The notes beneath the pieces were generated by a model that worked only from the letters and a program-made list of their open reading frames with translations, had not been told where the DNA came from and did not search any database. The translations under genes were made by a program, and so were the position numbers. From contig NZ_CP147407.1 in the NCBI RefSeq assembly GCF_037201815.1, forward strand, positions 2,302,723 through 2,366,722: 64,000 nucleotides of DNA, written 5' to 3'. The stretch comes from Metabacillus sp. FJAT-52054. GTDB taxonomy: Bacteria; Bacillota; Bacilli; Bacillales; Bacillaceae. Of the stretch, positions 1-8,918 are shown piece after piece (positions within the stretch are counted from its first letter, which is position 1; each line of letters begins with the position of its first letter).

Positions 1-552
1 GTATCCTTCTGAGTTCGTATCGATTTTGGCTTCAGCCTGAATTTTTCCCTGCTGCGCTACCTTTTCCCAGTTGGTCGTCGAAACCGACTGCCAGGTCAGG
101 AAAATAATCGCAGCGGTTGCAAGGAGCATCATTCCTACAGTTACAGGTCTCTTTGCAGGCCGGCGCTCAGGACCGGGATCAAGAAACGGAGCAAGAATCA
201 ATGCACCAGCCGCAATTCCCGGCATGATCATTGCACCTAGAACCGTATATGGACCGGATGCGTACGTATACTTCAAGAGCTGGTAGAGAAATAGGAAGTA
301 CCAGTCAGGAAGCGGGATGTATCCTGTATCAGTCGGATCCGCCACCCGTTCCAGCGGTGAGGGATGAGCAACTGTCAAACATAGAAATCCAATTAAAAAG
401 ACCGCTCCAACCAGCCATTCCTTTAAAAGGAAATTCGGCCAAAATGCTTCAGTTTTCCCAGGAAACTCCGAGTAATCTTTCGGAATGTTCGGTTTTCTTA
501 CGGCAGGAACACGAGAATCCCCGACGAACTTCATGCCTTTTCCGCGATGCAT
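1..552 (-). CDS. qcrC: QcrC, menaquinol:cytochrome c reductase cytochrome b/c subunit (partial, 3' end outside window)
   Basis: Translating the minus strand from the ATG at 552 gives 184 codons open to the window edge, starting MHRGKGMKFVGDSRVPAVRK, which is nearly identical to the start of B. subtilis QcrC. An AGGAGGGGG Shine-Dalgarno sequence precedes the ATG. This part is the C-terminal half of a split cytochrome b (residues about 45-160, with three hydrophobic helices and a PDWYFLFLYQLLKY stretch). In the family the remaining C-terminus carries a c-type haem CxxCH motif, which would lie beyond position 1. The subunit passes electrons from the b haems to c-type cytochromes in the membrane bc complex. 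It is the last gene of qcrA-qcrB-qcrC, 45 bp after qcrB. Confidence 0.95.
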   Translation of the reverse strand, partial: MHRGKGMKFVGDSRVPAVRKPNIPKDYSEFPGKTEAFWPNFLLKEWLVGAVFLIGFLCLTVAHPSPLERVADPTDTGYIPLPDWYFLFLYQLLKYTYASGPYTVLGAMIMPGIAAGALILAPFLDPGPERRPAKRPVTVGMMLLATAAIIFLTWQSVSTTNWEKVAQQGKIQAEAKIDTNSEGY

Positions 553-597
553 GAATCCCCCTCCTTTTTAGATGGTTCTGCAGTAGATACTGCTTTT

Positions 598-1272
598 TTA
601 AAGCGGTCCGGATATTCCCTGCTTTCTGATCATCAGAAAATGGGCAGCCATCAGACCGAATAATGCGGCCGGAAGGAAGAATACATGAATCGCAAAGAAT
701 CTTGTCAGCGTCTGCGCGCCGACAATTTCAGGATGGCCGGAGAGAAGCACCTTCACTTGAGTACCGATAAACGGTGTGGCCTCTGCTATCTGAAGGCCTA
801 CTTTCGTCGCGAAAAGCGCTTTCATATCCCAGGGCAGCAAATAACCTGTAAATCCAAGACCGAGCATAACGAAAAAAATCAGAACACCCACAATCCAGTT
901 CAATTCGCGAGGCTTCTTATAGGCTCCCTGGAAAAACACCCGAAGTGTATGGAGAAACATCATGACAATGACGAGACTCGCGCCCCAATGGTGCATCCCT
1001 CTTACGATTTGTCCGAATGCGACCTCATTCTGCAAATAATAGACAGATTCCCAGGCATTTTTAATATCCGGAACATAATACATTGTCAGGAACATTCCGG
1101 ATAATACCTGAATGACCGTTACGAAAAAGGTTAATCCTCCAAAGCAATAAACAAACGCAGAAAAATGATGGGCAGGGTTGACGTGTTCAGGCACTTCATG
1201 GTCGGCTATATCCCGCCATAAAGGAGTAATATCCAGACGCTCATCCACCCAGTCGTAAATTTTATTCAGCAT
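598..1272 (-). CDS. qcrB: QcrB, cytochrome b6 subunit of menaquinol:cytochrome c reductase
   Basis: This 224-residue membrane protein is the b6-type half of a split cytochrome b. It holds the four N-terminal helices and the two pairs of histidine haem ligands: the HHWGASLV and HTLRVFFQG region near residues 95-110 and the FFAIHVFFLPA region near 195. The complex oxidises menaquinol, moves protons outward and reduces cytochrome c. The ATG follows an AGGAG box that lies across the end of qcrA; qcrA stops 3 bp before this start, so translation is probably coupled. The length fits the family. The plus-strand ORF over the same DNA is a shadow. Confidence 0.96.
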   Translation of the reverse strand: MLNKIYDWVDERLDITPLWRDIADHEVPEHVNPAHHFSAFVYCFGGLTFFVTVIQVLSGMFLTMYYVPDIKNAWESVYYLQNEVAFGQIVRGMHHWGASLVIVMMFLHTLRVFFQGAYKKPRELNWIVGVLIFFVMLGLGFTGYLLPWDMKALFATKVGLQIAEATPFIGTQVKVLLSGHPEIVGAQTLTRFFAIHVFFLPAALFGLMAAHFLMIRKQGISGPL

Positions 1273-1275
1273 CTG

Positions 1276-1782
1276 CTACGCTCCTCTCTTCTTGGCTTTA
1301 CCGAGAAACAAGTAGCCGTCTTTGACCTGCTGTTCAAATACGTCCAAAGGAGCCAGCGGAGGTGTACCTGGAACGTTTTTTCCATCTTTCTCATAACGTC
1401 CGTAATGACATGGGCAGAAGAACTGGTTTTTGTTCTCTGGATCCCCATTCCAGCTGACGGTACAGCCTAAGTGTTTACATACTGGCGATAAAGCGATGAT
1501 ATCTCCCTTATCGTCCTTGTAGACCCAGGCAGAACGCGGTTCATCGGATTTGTGCCAAGCATCGACCTGCTTGATTTTGAAATTAAATCGTTTTGGTTCT
1601 GCTGTAATTTCATCCACTTTTACCACTTGAACTAAATCCTGGCCTGCAACGGGCCGCAGAACAGGGTCAAGGGCAAAGCGAACCATCGGCATAATCATTC
1701 CTGCGGCCATGAATCCGCCTACACCTGTGAGCGTATAGTTAAGGAACTGCCTTCTTGATACCCCATGTTTTCTCTCGCTCAT
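1276..1782 (-). CDS. qcrA: QcrA, Rieske iron-sulfur subunit of menaquinol:cytochrome c reductase
   Basis: This 168-residue protein has a twin-arginine-like N-terminus (SRRQFLNYTLTG), then one hydrophobic anchor and a Rieske domain. The 2Fe-2S ligands are visible as CKHLGC (near residue 105) and CPCHYGRY (near residue 125). It takes electrons from menaquinol at the outer face of the membrane and is the first gene of the qcrABC operon. The ATG sits behind a GAAGGGGG ribosome site. The overlapping 60-residue minus-strand ORF in another frame is a shadow. Family assignment is very secure. Confidence 0.96.
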   Translation of the reverse strand: MSERKHGVSRRQFLNYTLTGVGGFMAAGMIMPMVRFALDPVLRPVAGQDLVQVVKVDEITAEPKRFNFKIKQVDAWHKSDEPRSAWVYKDDKGDIIALSPVCKHLGCTVSWNGDPENKNQFFCPCHYGRYEKDGKNVPGTPPLAPLDVFEQQVKDGYLFLGKAKKRGA

Positions 1783-1858
1783 TTTTTTCCCCCTTCTATC
1801 CCCTATAGATGAAGTCTGGATGCAAGGTTATAAAAATTTATAGTACTAGGACATTCTA

Positions 1859-1887
1859 ATGATATATCAATCTCTCAAACGGGTCAA
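1859..1887 (-). promoter_or_regulatory. Sigma-A promoter of qcrABC
   Basis: On the minus strand TTGACC (1882-1887) and TATCAT (1859-1864) are 17 bp apart, about 75 bp upstream of the qcrA start. This is the only good promoter between ypiF and qcrA, so qcrABC can be transcribed independently of ypiF. Confidence 0.7.
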
Positions 1888-1926
1888 TATCATCCTTTTA
1901 TGGAAAAAAGTATAATGATAGTGTTT

Positions 1927-2379
1927 TCATTTACAATTCCAAAATTGTAATAAAATGTTCATAATTTGCTGCAAATGACTTTCCAGCAGCTGGCCGGTCA
2001 CTTCACGATCCAGATTTTGGAGCGGAATCGACGGAATCCAGATTACATTTTTTTGAAGATCGCCGCCTGCTGTCTTCCATATTGAATCTGTCGTTAAAAA
2101 GACAATGTGCTTAAAATCAGCTTCCGCATCTTTTTTCCACTCCATCAGTCTTATTAATGCATGTTCTTCCTGTGGAAGGTAGGTAAATGGAGGACTTAGC
2201 ATGATTCTGCCTCTAAGCTGCCTTTCCAGCTCTTCAGACAGCAGCATGGCAAATTCGCCCGCCTGAATATTTTCCAGCATAGAAGGAGCAAGTCCCGCAG
2301 GAATCAGTGGAACAACCAGGGTGTCTATGTATTGCTTTTCTTTTTCTAATGCCAGCGCATCATTGGCAGCCCATTTCAA
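1927..2379 (-). CDS. ypiF: YpiF, DUF2487 family protein
   Basis: A soluble protein of 150 residues from the chosen TTG start (MKWAANDALALEKEKQYIDT), which lies 6 bp after an AAGGGGGTG ribosome site. The longer GTG start at 2388 would overlap that site. It matches YpiF of B. subtilis by position, length and N-terminal pattern (KW..., YIDT..VPLIP). No catalytic motif is visible and the function is unknown. In B. subtilis ypiF sits between ypiB and qcrA; here the amylopullulanase gene separates it from ypiB. Confidence 0.8.
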   Translation of the reverse strand: MKWAANDALALEKEKQYIDTLVVPLIPAGLAPSMLENIQAGEFAMLLSEELERQLRGRIMLSPPFTYLPQEEHALIRLMEWKKDAEADFKHIVFLTTDSIWKTAGGDLQKNVIWIPSIPLQNLDREVTGQLLESHLQQIMNILLQFWNCK

Positions 2380-2409
2380 GATGTACACCCCCTTTTAGAA
2401 ATATTGAGA

Positions 2410-2442
2410 AGAAAGAAGACAATGGAGACATGCCCCATTGTC
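2410..2442 (-). terminator. Probable terminator after the amylopullulanase gene
   Basis: An 8-bp perfect stem (GACAATGG with CCATTGTC, 2418-2425 and 2435-2442) is followed on the minus strand by TTCTTTCTT. It lies 44 bp after the amylopullulanase stop and before ypiF. The tract is pyrimidine-rich rather than pure T, so its strength is uncertain. Confidence 0.6.
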
Positions 2443-2485
2443 TATATATTACACGATTTTTGACAATATTTTTAGAAAATTTTAA

Positions 2486-5400
2486 TTACTTCCATTTCGT
2501 TAAAATTACTGTACCTCCTTCAGACCTAGGCGGGATTTTAACTGTTACTTTTCCATCCGGCATTTTTTTATAATCTTTATTGGAGTACAAGTCTTTTACA
2601 GACGGAAAGTTTTTATCGGCCATATTCAGGGTGACCTCTTTTATCTGATTGGTCGTATTGATTCCTACCAGGAGCTCCTGCCCCTCATATTTTCTTGAAA
2701 ATACGAGATAGCCGTCTTTATTGCTGCCGGATACTTTTTCCCTGCTTCCTTTTGCAAAGACTTTAGAATAATGCTTTCTCGTTTGAAGAAGCTTGGCGTA
2801 ATGGACAGTTAAATCATTCCCGCTAATTTTATTCCATGCCATGTCATAGCGGTTTTCATTGAATTCGCCCTTATCAAAATCCCCGCCGTGTTTACCCGAT
2901 AGTCCGATTTCTTCTCCATAATAGATGACGGGCTGTCCTTTTGCCGTTATTTGAAGAGATGCCGCAATTTTTTGCTTTGAAATGTCCCCTTTTGCATGGG
3001 TGATCAGGAAGCCATCTTCATCATGGCTGCTTAAAAATTGCCCAAGTACCGCTGTGTTATTAATCATCCTGTCGCGTTTTTCAAGATTTGCTTCCGTTTC
3101 ATCAATCTTTCCTTGTATAAACGAAGCCGCTTCTGATTTGAAGCCAAAGTCAAGAAGGGAATCCATTTGTCCGCTGTTCAGATACCCGCCAGTATTATCT
3201 GCACTTGCTCCAAAATTCTCTCCAATCAGCTTGAAATCAGGTTTGATTTTTGTCAGCTCATTTTTGAAAGCACTCCAGGTCGTCTGATCTACGTGCTTAA
3301 CCGTATCCACGCGGAAGTAATCAATCGTGTCTCCCCGTTTCGTTTTCGCTCTTTCCAGCCAGTCTGTCTGCCACTTGATCACTTGATTTCTCACAGCTGC
3401 GTCTTCCGTTTTAAAATCCGGGAGTCCCGCCAGTTCGCCTTTAATGACATCTGTTCCTCCATCCCGGAACATATCTTTAAAGCGAAGGGAATCTTCAATC
3501 GTTGGGTAATTGCGGATATTTTTACCGCCGCCATCCTTCAATCCATAGCCGCCATGATTCAGCACCACATCCACCATAATTTTGATTCCTTTATCATGTG
3601 CTTTATCAATCAGCTTTTGGAAAGTCTTCACGTCTCCCAAGTGTTCATCAAGCTTAGTGAAATCCTTTGCCCAATATCCGTGGTATGCATATTGAGGGCC
3701 CTCTTTGCCCGAGCGGATATTCCAGTCCACATTGTCGACAATTGGTGTGATCCAGATTGTATTGATCCCCATATCCTCCAGGTAATCAAGCTTCTTTGTA
3801 ATCCCGGCAAGATCACCTCCATGATAGGTTTCAGGATGTTTCCTATCATAGTTTTCTTTATTCGGATCATTGTTCGATGGGTCTCCATCATAGAAACGGT
3901 CTGTCAGCATAAAGTAAATCCTTGCTTCATCCCAGTCGAACTGATTTTTGCCTGAACCTGACACTTGAATCGGTTTCACTTCAAGCAGTGCCTGACCTTT
4001 ATGGGTGTTTCCATATTGATCCTTTACAGTTACCGGCAATTTTTTTACACCTGCTGTGATACTGTCTTTGACAGAAACACTGATTTCGTTCAGAGCTGGG
4101 TCAATTGGGGTATTCTCAGAACCGCCTATTGCACGCAAATCAATGGTCATTCCCGTTACTTTAGCATCCTCTCCAGCCGCGGCAGCCACTGAAATCACTG
4201 CATTCTCTCTGGATGATATTTTCTTAGGGAATGCGGATGCTGTAACCTTTATTTTAGGCACGACGTACTTAATCATCGATTTACCGTTCTCATCGGTATT
4301 ATAAGGGTCGCTCATTTCAGTAGTTTGACCATTCTTTGTCACAAGAAAGGTATATTCATAGTTTCCTTCTTTAAGGTCTTCTAGTGTGTAGGTGAAATAC
4401 TGGTTCTTTTCATCGTACACCATTACCGAAGGTTTACCGTTTATTTTTACCTGTACACGTTCTATCTGATTTTGAGAACTTGTTTCATAGAGCTCCTGAT
4501 CCCTGTAGATGAAGGTAAGTTTTCCATTTGCAAGAATAGGCCCTTTCACAGGAGGAACCGTTTCAAAGGCTCCGACGCCGCTCGTTACCGTAACTTTCGT
4601 AACAGATTGAGATAAATCCGCTTCAATATATCGATCTTGTCCATAGGCGTCTTTCTCAGCCCAGTCTGTTCCCTTTCTTAATACAAAACCAATTTTTGTT
4701 GTATCCGGTCCGATTGGGAACTTTGCTACCGCTCCGTTTTCTGTAACCTTGGAGAAACGCTTTTCTCCGTCCTCAACACCTGTTTGCCATGTCCAAATGT
4801 TCCAGCCATCATATTGGTTATCTGCTCTCTTATACGTAAATTCTACGAATCTCTGAACATATTTCTTAACTTCTATTGGCTTTTGTGCTGAAACGGATCC
4901 GGTTTTAGCTGTAATTACTGCTTTCCCTGCACTTAGCCCGGTAACTTCTCCCGAGGAGGAAACAGAAGCTACCTTCGGATTGGAGGTCGTCCATTCAATT
5001 GGCGCTTTTTCTCCCATTACCTGACCAAATTGATTCTTAACCGTGCTTTGAAGCTGGATAGAATTTGATTCATACACTGAATCTTTTCCTTGCAGTTCGA
5101 TTGATGCCGGCTGCAAGTCAGCTACCGTTACGGTAATGGACTTCTTAAGTGTGCCGCTTGATGCAGTAATTTCAGTTTTCCCTGTCTTTTTAGCTGTTAG
5201 TTTACCGCGTGAATCCGTCTGAACGATTGCTTCATCCGCGCTGGACCAGGTTAACGGCTGGTTAGTCATATACCCGCCAAACTGATCCTTTACTTGGGCC
5301 TGCAGCATACGTGATTCATTCATATCCATATACAAATTGCCTGTATTGATTGCAATCGAGGATGGAGTCAACGAATCTGTTCTTTCTTCATCATATAAAA

Positions 5401-8134
5401 CCATCATGGAAAGCGGCTGAACATTGGCCTCTGTTCCATTTATTTGCTCAATAACGCTTGTACCTGCCTGTTTATGGTTAACAACCGATTTCCAGCCTGA
5501 AGGAGCAGAAGGCAGCGCCACCTTTTTAGATTCTGTATTCGCATTGTAAATGACCACTATGTTTTTCCACTTATCACCGTTGGCATGGTTTTTCAGCTTG
5601 TAGGAAACCACATTATCCTGCTTTTGCAGAATTTCAACATTCGCTTCTACCTGCTGTTTCTCTGTCAGTTTGAATGCTGGATGATTATTCCTTAGTTTAT
5701 ATAATCCTTCATAATACGCATTAACCTGATCGAAATCCGACACATCATTCCAATTTATTTGATTGATGGCATCAGGGCTTTTGTAGCTGTTATGATCTCC
5801 ATACTTCGTTCTGAGCATTTCGTCTCCTGCATGGATAAACGGAATGCCTTGAGAGGTAATGGCTATACCGTTCGCAAGCAGGGACCGCTTTACTGTCTCA
5901 TTTGCAAGCTCATCCTCTTTGCTGACTGAATGATGCGGGGCAGCAGCTGCTATTGCATCTTCCACCGTTTTATATTTAACCGCATCTTCACCTTGAAGCT
6001 TTCCATCTTTTATATTGACAAAGCCTTCTTTTTCTTCAAGGCCTTGTGTCTTAATAATTTTATCCCACAAATTCAAATTGTCATGAGCGGTGACATAGTT
6101 GATGGATTCAATCGGTGAATTCGTAAAGTCAGTGATGGAACCTCTTACTCCGGTAATGATTGCTTCTTCTCTGCCTTTTTCACCAGTAGCAAATCCTTTT
6201 GACGCGTCATCACTTCCGCCTTTGATCGCTCCGCGGATATTATCATTAAAGACCGCAAATCCCCGGTCCTTTTGGGCCCCTTTTGTCGTTTGGAGACTTT
6301 CAGCAAGCGGTGATCCCCCTGCCTGCCATGGTTCCCCGTAAACAAGCATCGTCGGATCCACTTGCTCTTTCAGCTCTTTAGTCAGCTGTTCCATTGTATT
6401 GACATCGATAAGACCCATCAAGTCAAAGCGGAAGCCGTCTACCCCGTATTCTTCCGCCCAATATTTAACGGAATCCTTAATATACTTTCTGACCATCGGT
6501 CTTTCTGATGCTACTTCATTCCCGGTTCCGCTTCCATTTGTGTAGGTTCCATTGTCGTTGGTTCTGTAAAAATATCCTGGTACAATTTTATTGAAAGGCC
6601 CATTTTCAATTTCAAATGTATGGTTGTATACGACATCCATAACAACTCTGATGCCTTTATTGTGCATAGCCTGGACCATTTCTTTGAACTCAAGGATCCT
6701 GGTTTTAGGATTGGATGGATCAGTTGAGTAAGAGCCCTCCGGTACATTAAAGTTTTGAGGATCATAGCCCCAGTTAAATTTCGGATCACTTGAAGCAGGA
6801 TCGTCTACCTTTAATTCATTCACTGTTTTAAAATCATAAGAAGGGAGCAAGTGTACGTAAGTTACACCTAATTTTGCAAGATGATCGATCCCTGTCGGAT
6901 CTCCATTTCTGTTCTTCGTTCCGGTTTCTGTAAAAGCTTTGAATTTCCCTTTGTTTTTCATGCCTGAATCTTTGTTTATTGAAAAATCTCTGACATGCAA
7001 TTCGTATAAAGATGCATCAGCAGGGGTTGTTACCTCCGGCTTGTCCATTGGCTTCCAATTGGAAGGATCTGTTTCATCAAGGCTTACGATAGCCGATCTC
7101 TGTCCATTGGCACTGACTGCCTTTGCATAAGGATCGACCGCATAGTTCACTTTGCCGTCTGAGAATTCGATTTTGTACATATAATATTTACCGTTTAAAT
7201 CACCAGGTGCTTCGACAGACCATACTCCATTGTCTGCTCGATTCATTGCTATTTCTTTTCCATTGGAGTGCTGATTAACTGTTCCCTGATCTGTATATGT
7301 ACCCTGGGTGTCGAACAGGGCAACACTGGCTTTTTTAGCTGTCGGTGCCCACACTTTAAAGTCTGTTTTTCCGAGAGTATATGACGCTCCCAAATCGTTT
7401 CCGCTGTGAAAGAATTTTTTATCATCCAGCGCTTTTCTAACGGTTACTTTTCCCGTTCCAAAACGTGTGCTCTTAACTGCATACGCATTTCTAACATCAA
7501 TTGAATTTGCATCAGCGATTAGGAGCATGACCTGATTGTCTTTCACTTTTTTTACTTGTGCTGCTATTTCCTTGCCATTTGTTTCATCAACCAGTTTAAA
7601 CTGATTCAGGTCTTCATCTTTTAAGGAATGAGAGGAACTGACTATGATTCGATCAAGCGAATCCATTAATGCTGATGTCAGCCTTTCGCCAACATTTGTT
7701 TCTTCCTTGCTGTAGTATACAGCCGGATCTCCCTCAGCAATCCAAGCTTCGGCTGACTGCTGTCCTTCAGGAATTTGAATCGTCCGGGTCATTTCCTGCG
7801 AGGTCCAATTTCCAGGTCTAGCAATGACATTGATTTTGTTTGAGGATGCTTCAATCTTGGCTTGGGCAAAACCTTCCTTCACTTCGGTAAAGTCTACTTC
7901 TTTGCCATCTTTCCCGTCTTCCCAAACCCATAAGTCCCAATTCAAAGGCTTTCCATCATATCTGTAATAATTTATCGTGAAGCTGTAATTCTGCTGAGTC
8001 TGATCTGCCGCCTCCCCTAATGCAACCGTTTGCAATTTGGATTGAGCAAAAACCCCAGGTGTGCTGATGAATGTACTTAGTACAAGCAGCACGGCTAATA
8101 ATGATGATATGATTCCCTTGAATTTCCCTTTCAT
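2486..8134 (-). CDS. Secreted amylopullulanase: N-terminal type I pullulanase plus C-terminal alpha-amylase
   Basis: This 1882-residue extracellular enzyme debranches and hydrolyses starch or pullulan. Order of parts: signal peptide (about 1-30); CBM41-like starch-binding module (about 50-145); CBM48-like region; GH13 pullulanase with the FNWGYDP signature, nucleophile D571 (GFRFDLMG), acid E601 (YGEPW) and D685 (TAHDN); two bacterial Ig-like (BIG2) repeats (about 925-1090); a second CBM41-like module (about 1095-1190); Ig-like linkers; then a GH13 alpha-amylase with D1610 (YFRVDTVKH), E1639 (IGENFG) and D1705 (SSHDEDG). Both catalytic triads look intact. No S-layer motif is visible at the C-terminus. 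The ATG follows AGGGGGAAGGA. It is flanked by ypiF and ypiB, which are neighbours in B. subtilis, so it was inserted here. A cre-like site covers the likely transcription start. Confidence 0.95.
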   Translation of the reverse strand: MKGKFKGIISSLLAVLLVLSTFISTPGVFAQSKLQTVALGEAADQTQQNYSFTINYYRYDGKPLNWDLWVWEDGKDGKEVDFTEVKEGFAQAKIEASSNKINVIARPGNWTSQEMTRTIQIPEGQQSAEAWIAEGDPAVYYSKEETNVGERLTSALMDSLDRIIVSSSHSLKDEDLNQFKLVDETNGKEIAAQVKKVKDNQVMLLIADANSIDVRNAYAVKSTRFGTGKVTVRKALDDKKFFHSGNDLGASYTLGKTDFKVWAPTAKKASVALFDTQGTYTDQGTVNQHSNGKEIAMNRADNGVWSVEAPGDLNGKYYMYKIEFSDGKVNYAVDPYAKAVSANGQRSAIVSLDETDPSNWKPMDKPEVTTPADASLYELHVRDFSINKDSGMKNKGKFKAFTETGTKNRNGDPTGIDHLAKLGVTYVHLLPSYDFKTVNELKVDDPASSDPKFNWGYDPQNFNVPEGSYSTDPSNPKTRILEFKEMVQAMHNKGIRVVMDVVYNHTFEIENGPFNKIVPGYFYRTNDNGTYTNGSGTGNEVASERPMVRKYIKDSVKYWAEEYGVDGFRFDLMGLIDVNTMEQLTKELKEQVDPTMLVYGEPWQAGGSPLAESLQTTKGAQKDRGFAVFNDNIRGAIKGGSDDASKGFATGEKGREEAIITGVRGSITDFTNSPIESINYVTAHDNLNLWDKIIKTQGLEEKEGFVNIKDGKLQGEDAVKYKTVEDAIAAAAPHHSVSKEDELANETVKRSLLANGIAITSQGIPFIHAGDEMLRTKYGDHNSYKSPDAINQINWNDVSDFDQVNAYYEGLYKLRNNHPAFKLTEKQQVEANVEILQKQDNVVSYKLKNHANGDKWKNIVVIYNANTESKKVALPSAPSGWKSVVNHKQAGTSVIEQINGTEANVQPLSMMVLYDEERTDSLTPSSIAINTGNLYMDMNESRMLQAQVKDQFGGYMTNQPLTWSSADEAIVQTDSRGKLTAKKTGKTEITASSGTLKKSITVTVADLQPASIELQGKDSVYESNSIQLQSTVKNQFGQVMGEKAPIEWTTSNPKVASVSSSGEVTGLSAGKAVITAKTGSVSAQKPIEVKKYVQRFVEFTYKRADNQYDGWNIWTWQTGVEDGEKRFSKVTENGAVAKFPIGPDTTKIGFVLRKGTDWAEKDAYGQDRYIEADLSQSVTKVTVTSGVGAFETVPPVKGPILANGKLTFIYRDQELYETSSQNQIERVQVKINGKPSVMVYDEKNQYFTYTLEDLKEGNYEYTFLVTKNGQTTEMSDPYNTDENGKSMIKYVVPKIKVTASAFPKKISSRENAVISVAAAAGEDAKVTGMTIDLRAIGGSENTPIDPALNEISVSVKDSITAGVKKLPVTVKDQYGNTHKGQALLEVKPIQVSGSGKNQFDWDEARIYFMLTDRFYDGDPSNNDPNKENYDRKHPETYHGGDLAGITKKLDYLEDMGINTIWITPIVDNVDWNIRSGKEGPQYAYHGYWAKDFTKLDEHLGDVKTFQKLIDKAHDKGIKIMVDVVLNHGGYGLKDGGGKNIRNYPTIEDSLRFKDMFRDGGTDVIKGELAGLPDFKTEDAAVRNQVIKWQTDWLERAKTKRGDTIDYFRVDTVKHVDQTTWSAFKNELTKIKPDFKLIGENFGASADNTGGYLNSGQMDSLLDFGFKSEAASFIQGKIDETEANLEKRDRMINNTAVLGQFLSSHDEDGFLITHAKGDISKQKIAASLQITAKGQPVIYYGEEIGLSGKHGGDFDKGEFNENRYDMAWNKISGNDLTVHYAKLLQTRKHYSKVFAKGSREKVSGSNKDGYLVFSRKYEGQELLVGINTTNQIKEVTLNMADKNFPSVKDLYSNKDYKKMPDGKVTVKIPPRSEGGTVILTKWK

Positions 8135-8157
8135 TTCCTTCCCCCTATGTTCGGACT

Positions 8158-8223
8158 ATGAAACCGATCGCTTCTGCAAACGGTTTCATTCCTAATTTTC
8201 ACACGTTAATTAGATAAAATCAA
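8158..8223 (-). promoter_or_regulatory. Promoter and cre/operator palindrome upstream of the amylopullulanase gene
   Basis: A perfect 9-bp inverted repeat, ATGAAACCG and CGGTTTCAT (8158-8166 and 8181-8189), lies 24-55 bp before the start codon. Read on the minus strand, 8174-8189 is ATGAAACCGTTTGCAG, matching the CcpA cre consensus WTGNAANCGNWWNCAW at all but the last base. A modest sigma-A promoter, TTGATT (8218-8223) and GAAAAT (8195-8200) with 17 bp spacing, would start transcription inside the cre, the usual arrangement for catabolite repression. The longer palindrome could also bind a LacI-type maltose regulator. Confidence 0.65.
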
Positions 8224-8270
8224 TCGCGTGCAGAAAATTGAGAATATTTTACCATTTATAGAAATAGCAA

Positions 8271-8298
8271 GAAAAAAAGCCCTCAAAAATTGAGGACT
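8271..8298 (-). terminator. Terminator after ypiB
   Basis: On the minus strand AGUCCUCAA pairs with UUGAGGGCU (8278-8286 and 8290-8298, one G-U pair) and is followed by seven T residues. It ends the ypiA-ypiB transcript 6 bp after the ypiB stop. Confidence 0.85.
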
Positions 8299-8304
8299 TT
8301 CAGC

Positions 8305-8844
8305 TTATTTTAGTGCATTCAGCCTGCTCGTCAAATCCTTGAAAGCATGCTCGTCATGCCGGTCCAGCGCATCGTCAATCATTTGCAGGAGTTTATCCTT
8401 TTGGTAAGTTTGGATTGCGCTCTCAAGTACCCGTTCAGCAATGATGCGATCTTTCTCATTGCCGTTAAGGTGCTTGGGCATGAAAGGATTCCCTTCCATT
8501 ACAGCCGCGTATTGAGGGGATTGATAGGCTGATCTGAAGTTAATTTGAATATAGAGCTCTTCCTCCCGATTCAGCCGAATATCATGAAACGATTTTTCAG
8601 CATCTGTCGTCATGACATTTTCTTTGTAGAAACGGAATGGAACTTCTTCCACACAATGAGTAGACATGATGATTCCTCGGGGACAATATTGGGCCTGTTC
8701 TACAAAATGGACTCTTTCCATCAGGGAATCATGGCTCATCAGGTAATTCAGAATCCATACACATTCTCTCCGTTTTAGCTGGTAATGGTTTAAAAACCAT
8801 CTGATAAAATCCTTCTTCTCGTGGACAGAAACAGGGGTCATCAT
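8305..8844 (-). CDS. ypiB: YpiB, UPF0302 family protein
   Basis: A 179-residue soluble protein closely matching B. subtilis YpiB through the whole N-terminal half ([20 protein letters not shown], followed by the [18 protein letters not shown] and [10 protein letters not shown] stretches). The family is conserved in Bacillaceae and its biochemical role is not established. The first of two adjacent ATG codons is used because it lies 8 bp after an AGGAGG site. It is 74 bp downstream of ypiA and probably cotranscribed with it. Confidence 0.9.
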   Translation of the reverse strand: MMTPVSVHEKKDFIRWFLNHYQLKRRECVWILNYLMSHDSLMERVHFVEQAQYCPRGIIMSTHCVEEVPFRFYKENVMTTDAEKSFHDIRLNREEELYIQINFRSAYQSPQYAAVMEGNPFMPKHLNGNEKDRIIAERVLESAIQTYQKDKLLQMIDDALDRHDEHAFKDLTSRLNALK

Positions 8845-8918
8845 TATCGTTCCCTCCTCTGCAAGAACGTTTCTTTATACTAAAAATTTCAACACAGTGA
8901 AATCAAAATCCTGCCTGA

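Noticed and set aside
3167..3955. 262-residue plus-strand ORF inside the amylopullulanase gene
   Set aside because: It has no ribosome site or domain pattern and lies opposite the intact alpha-amylase domain, so it is a shadow frame.
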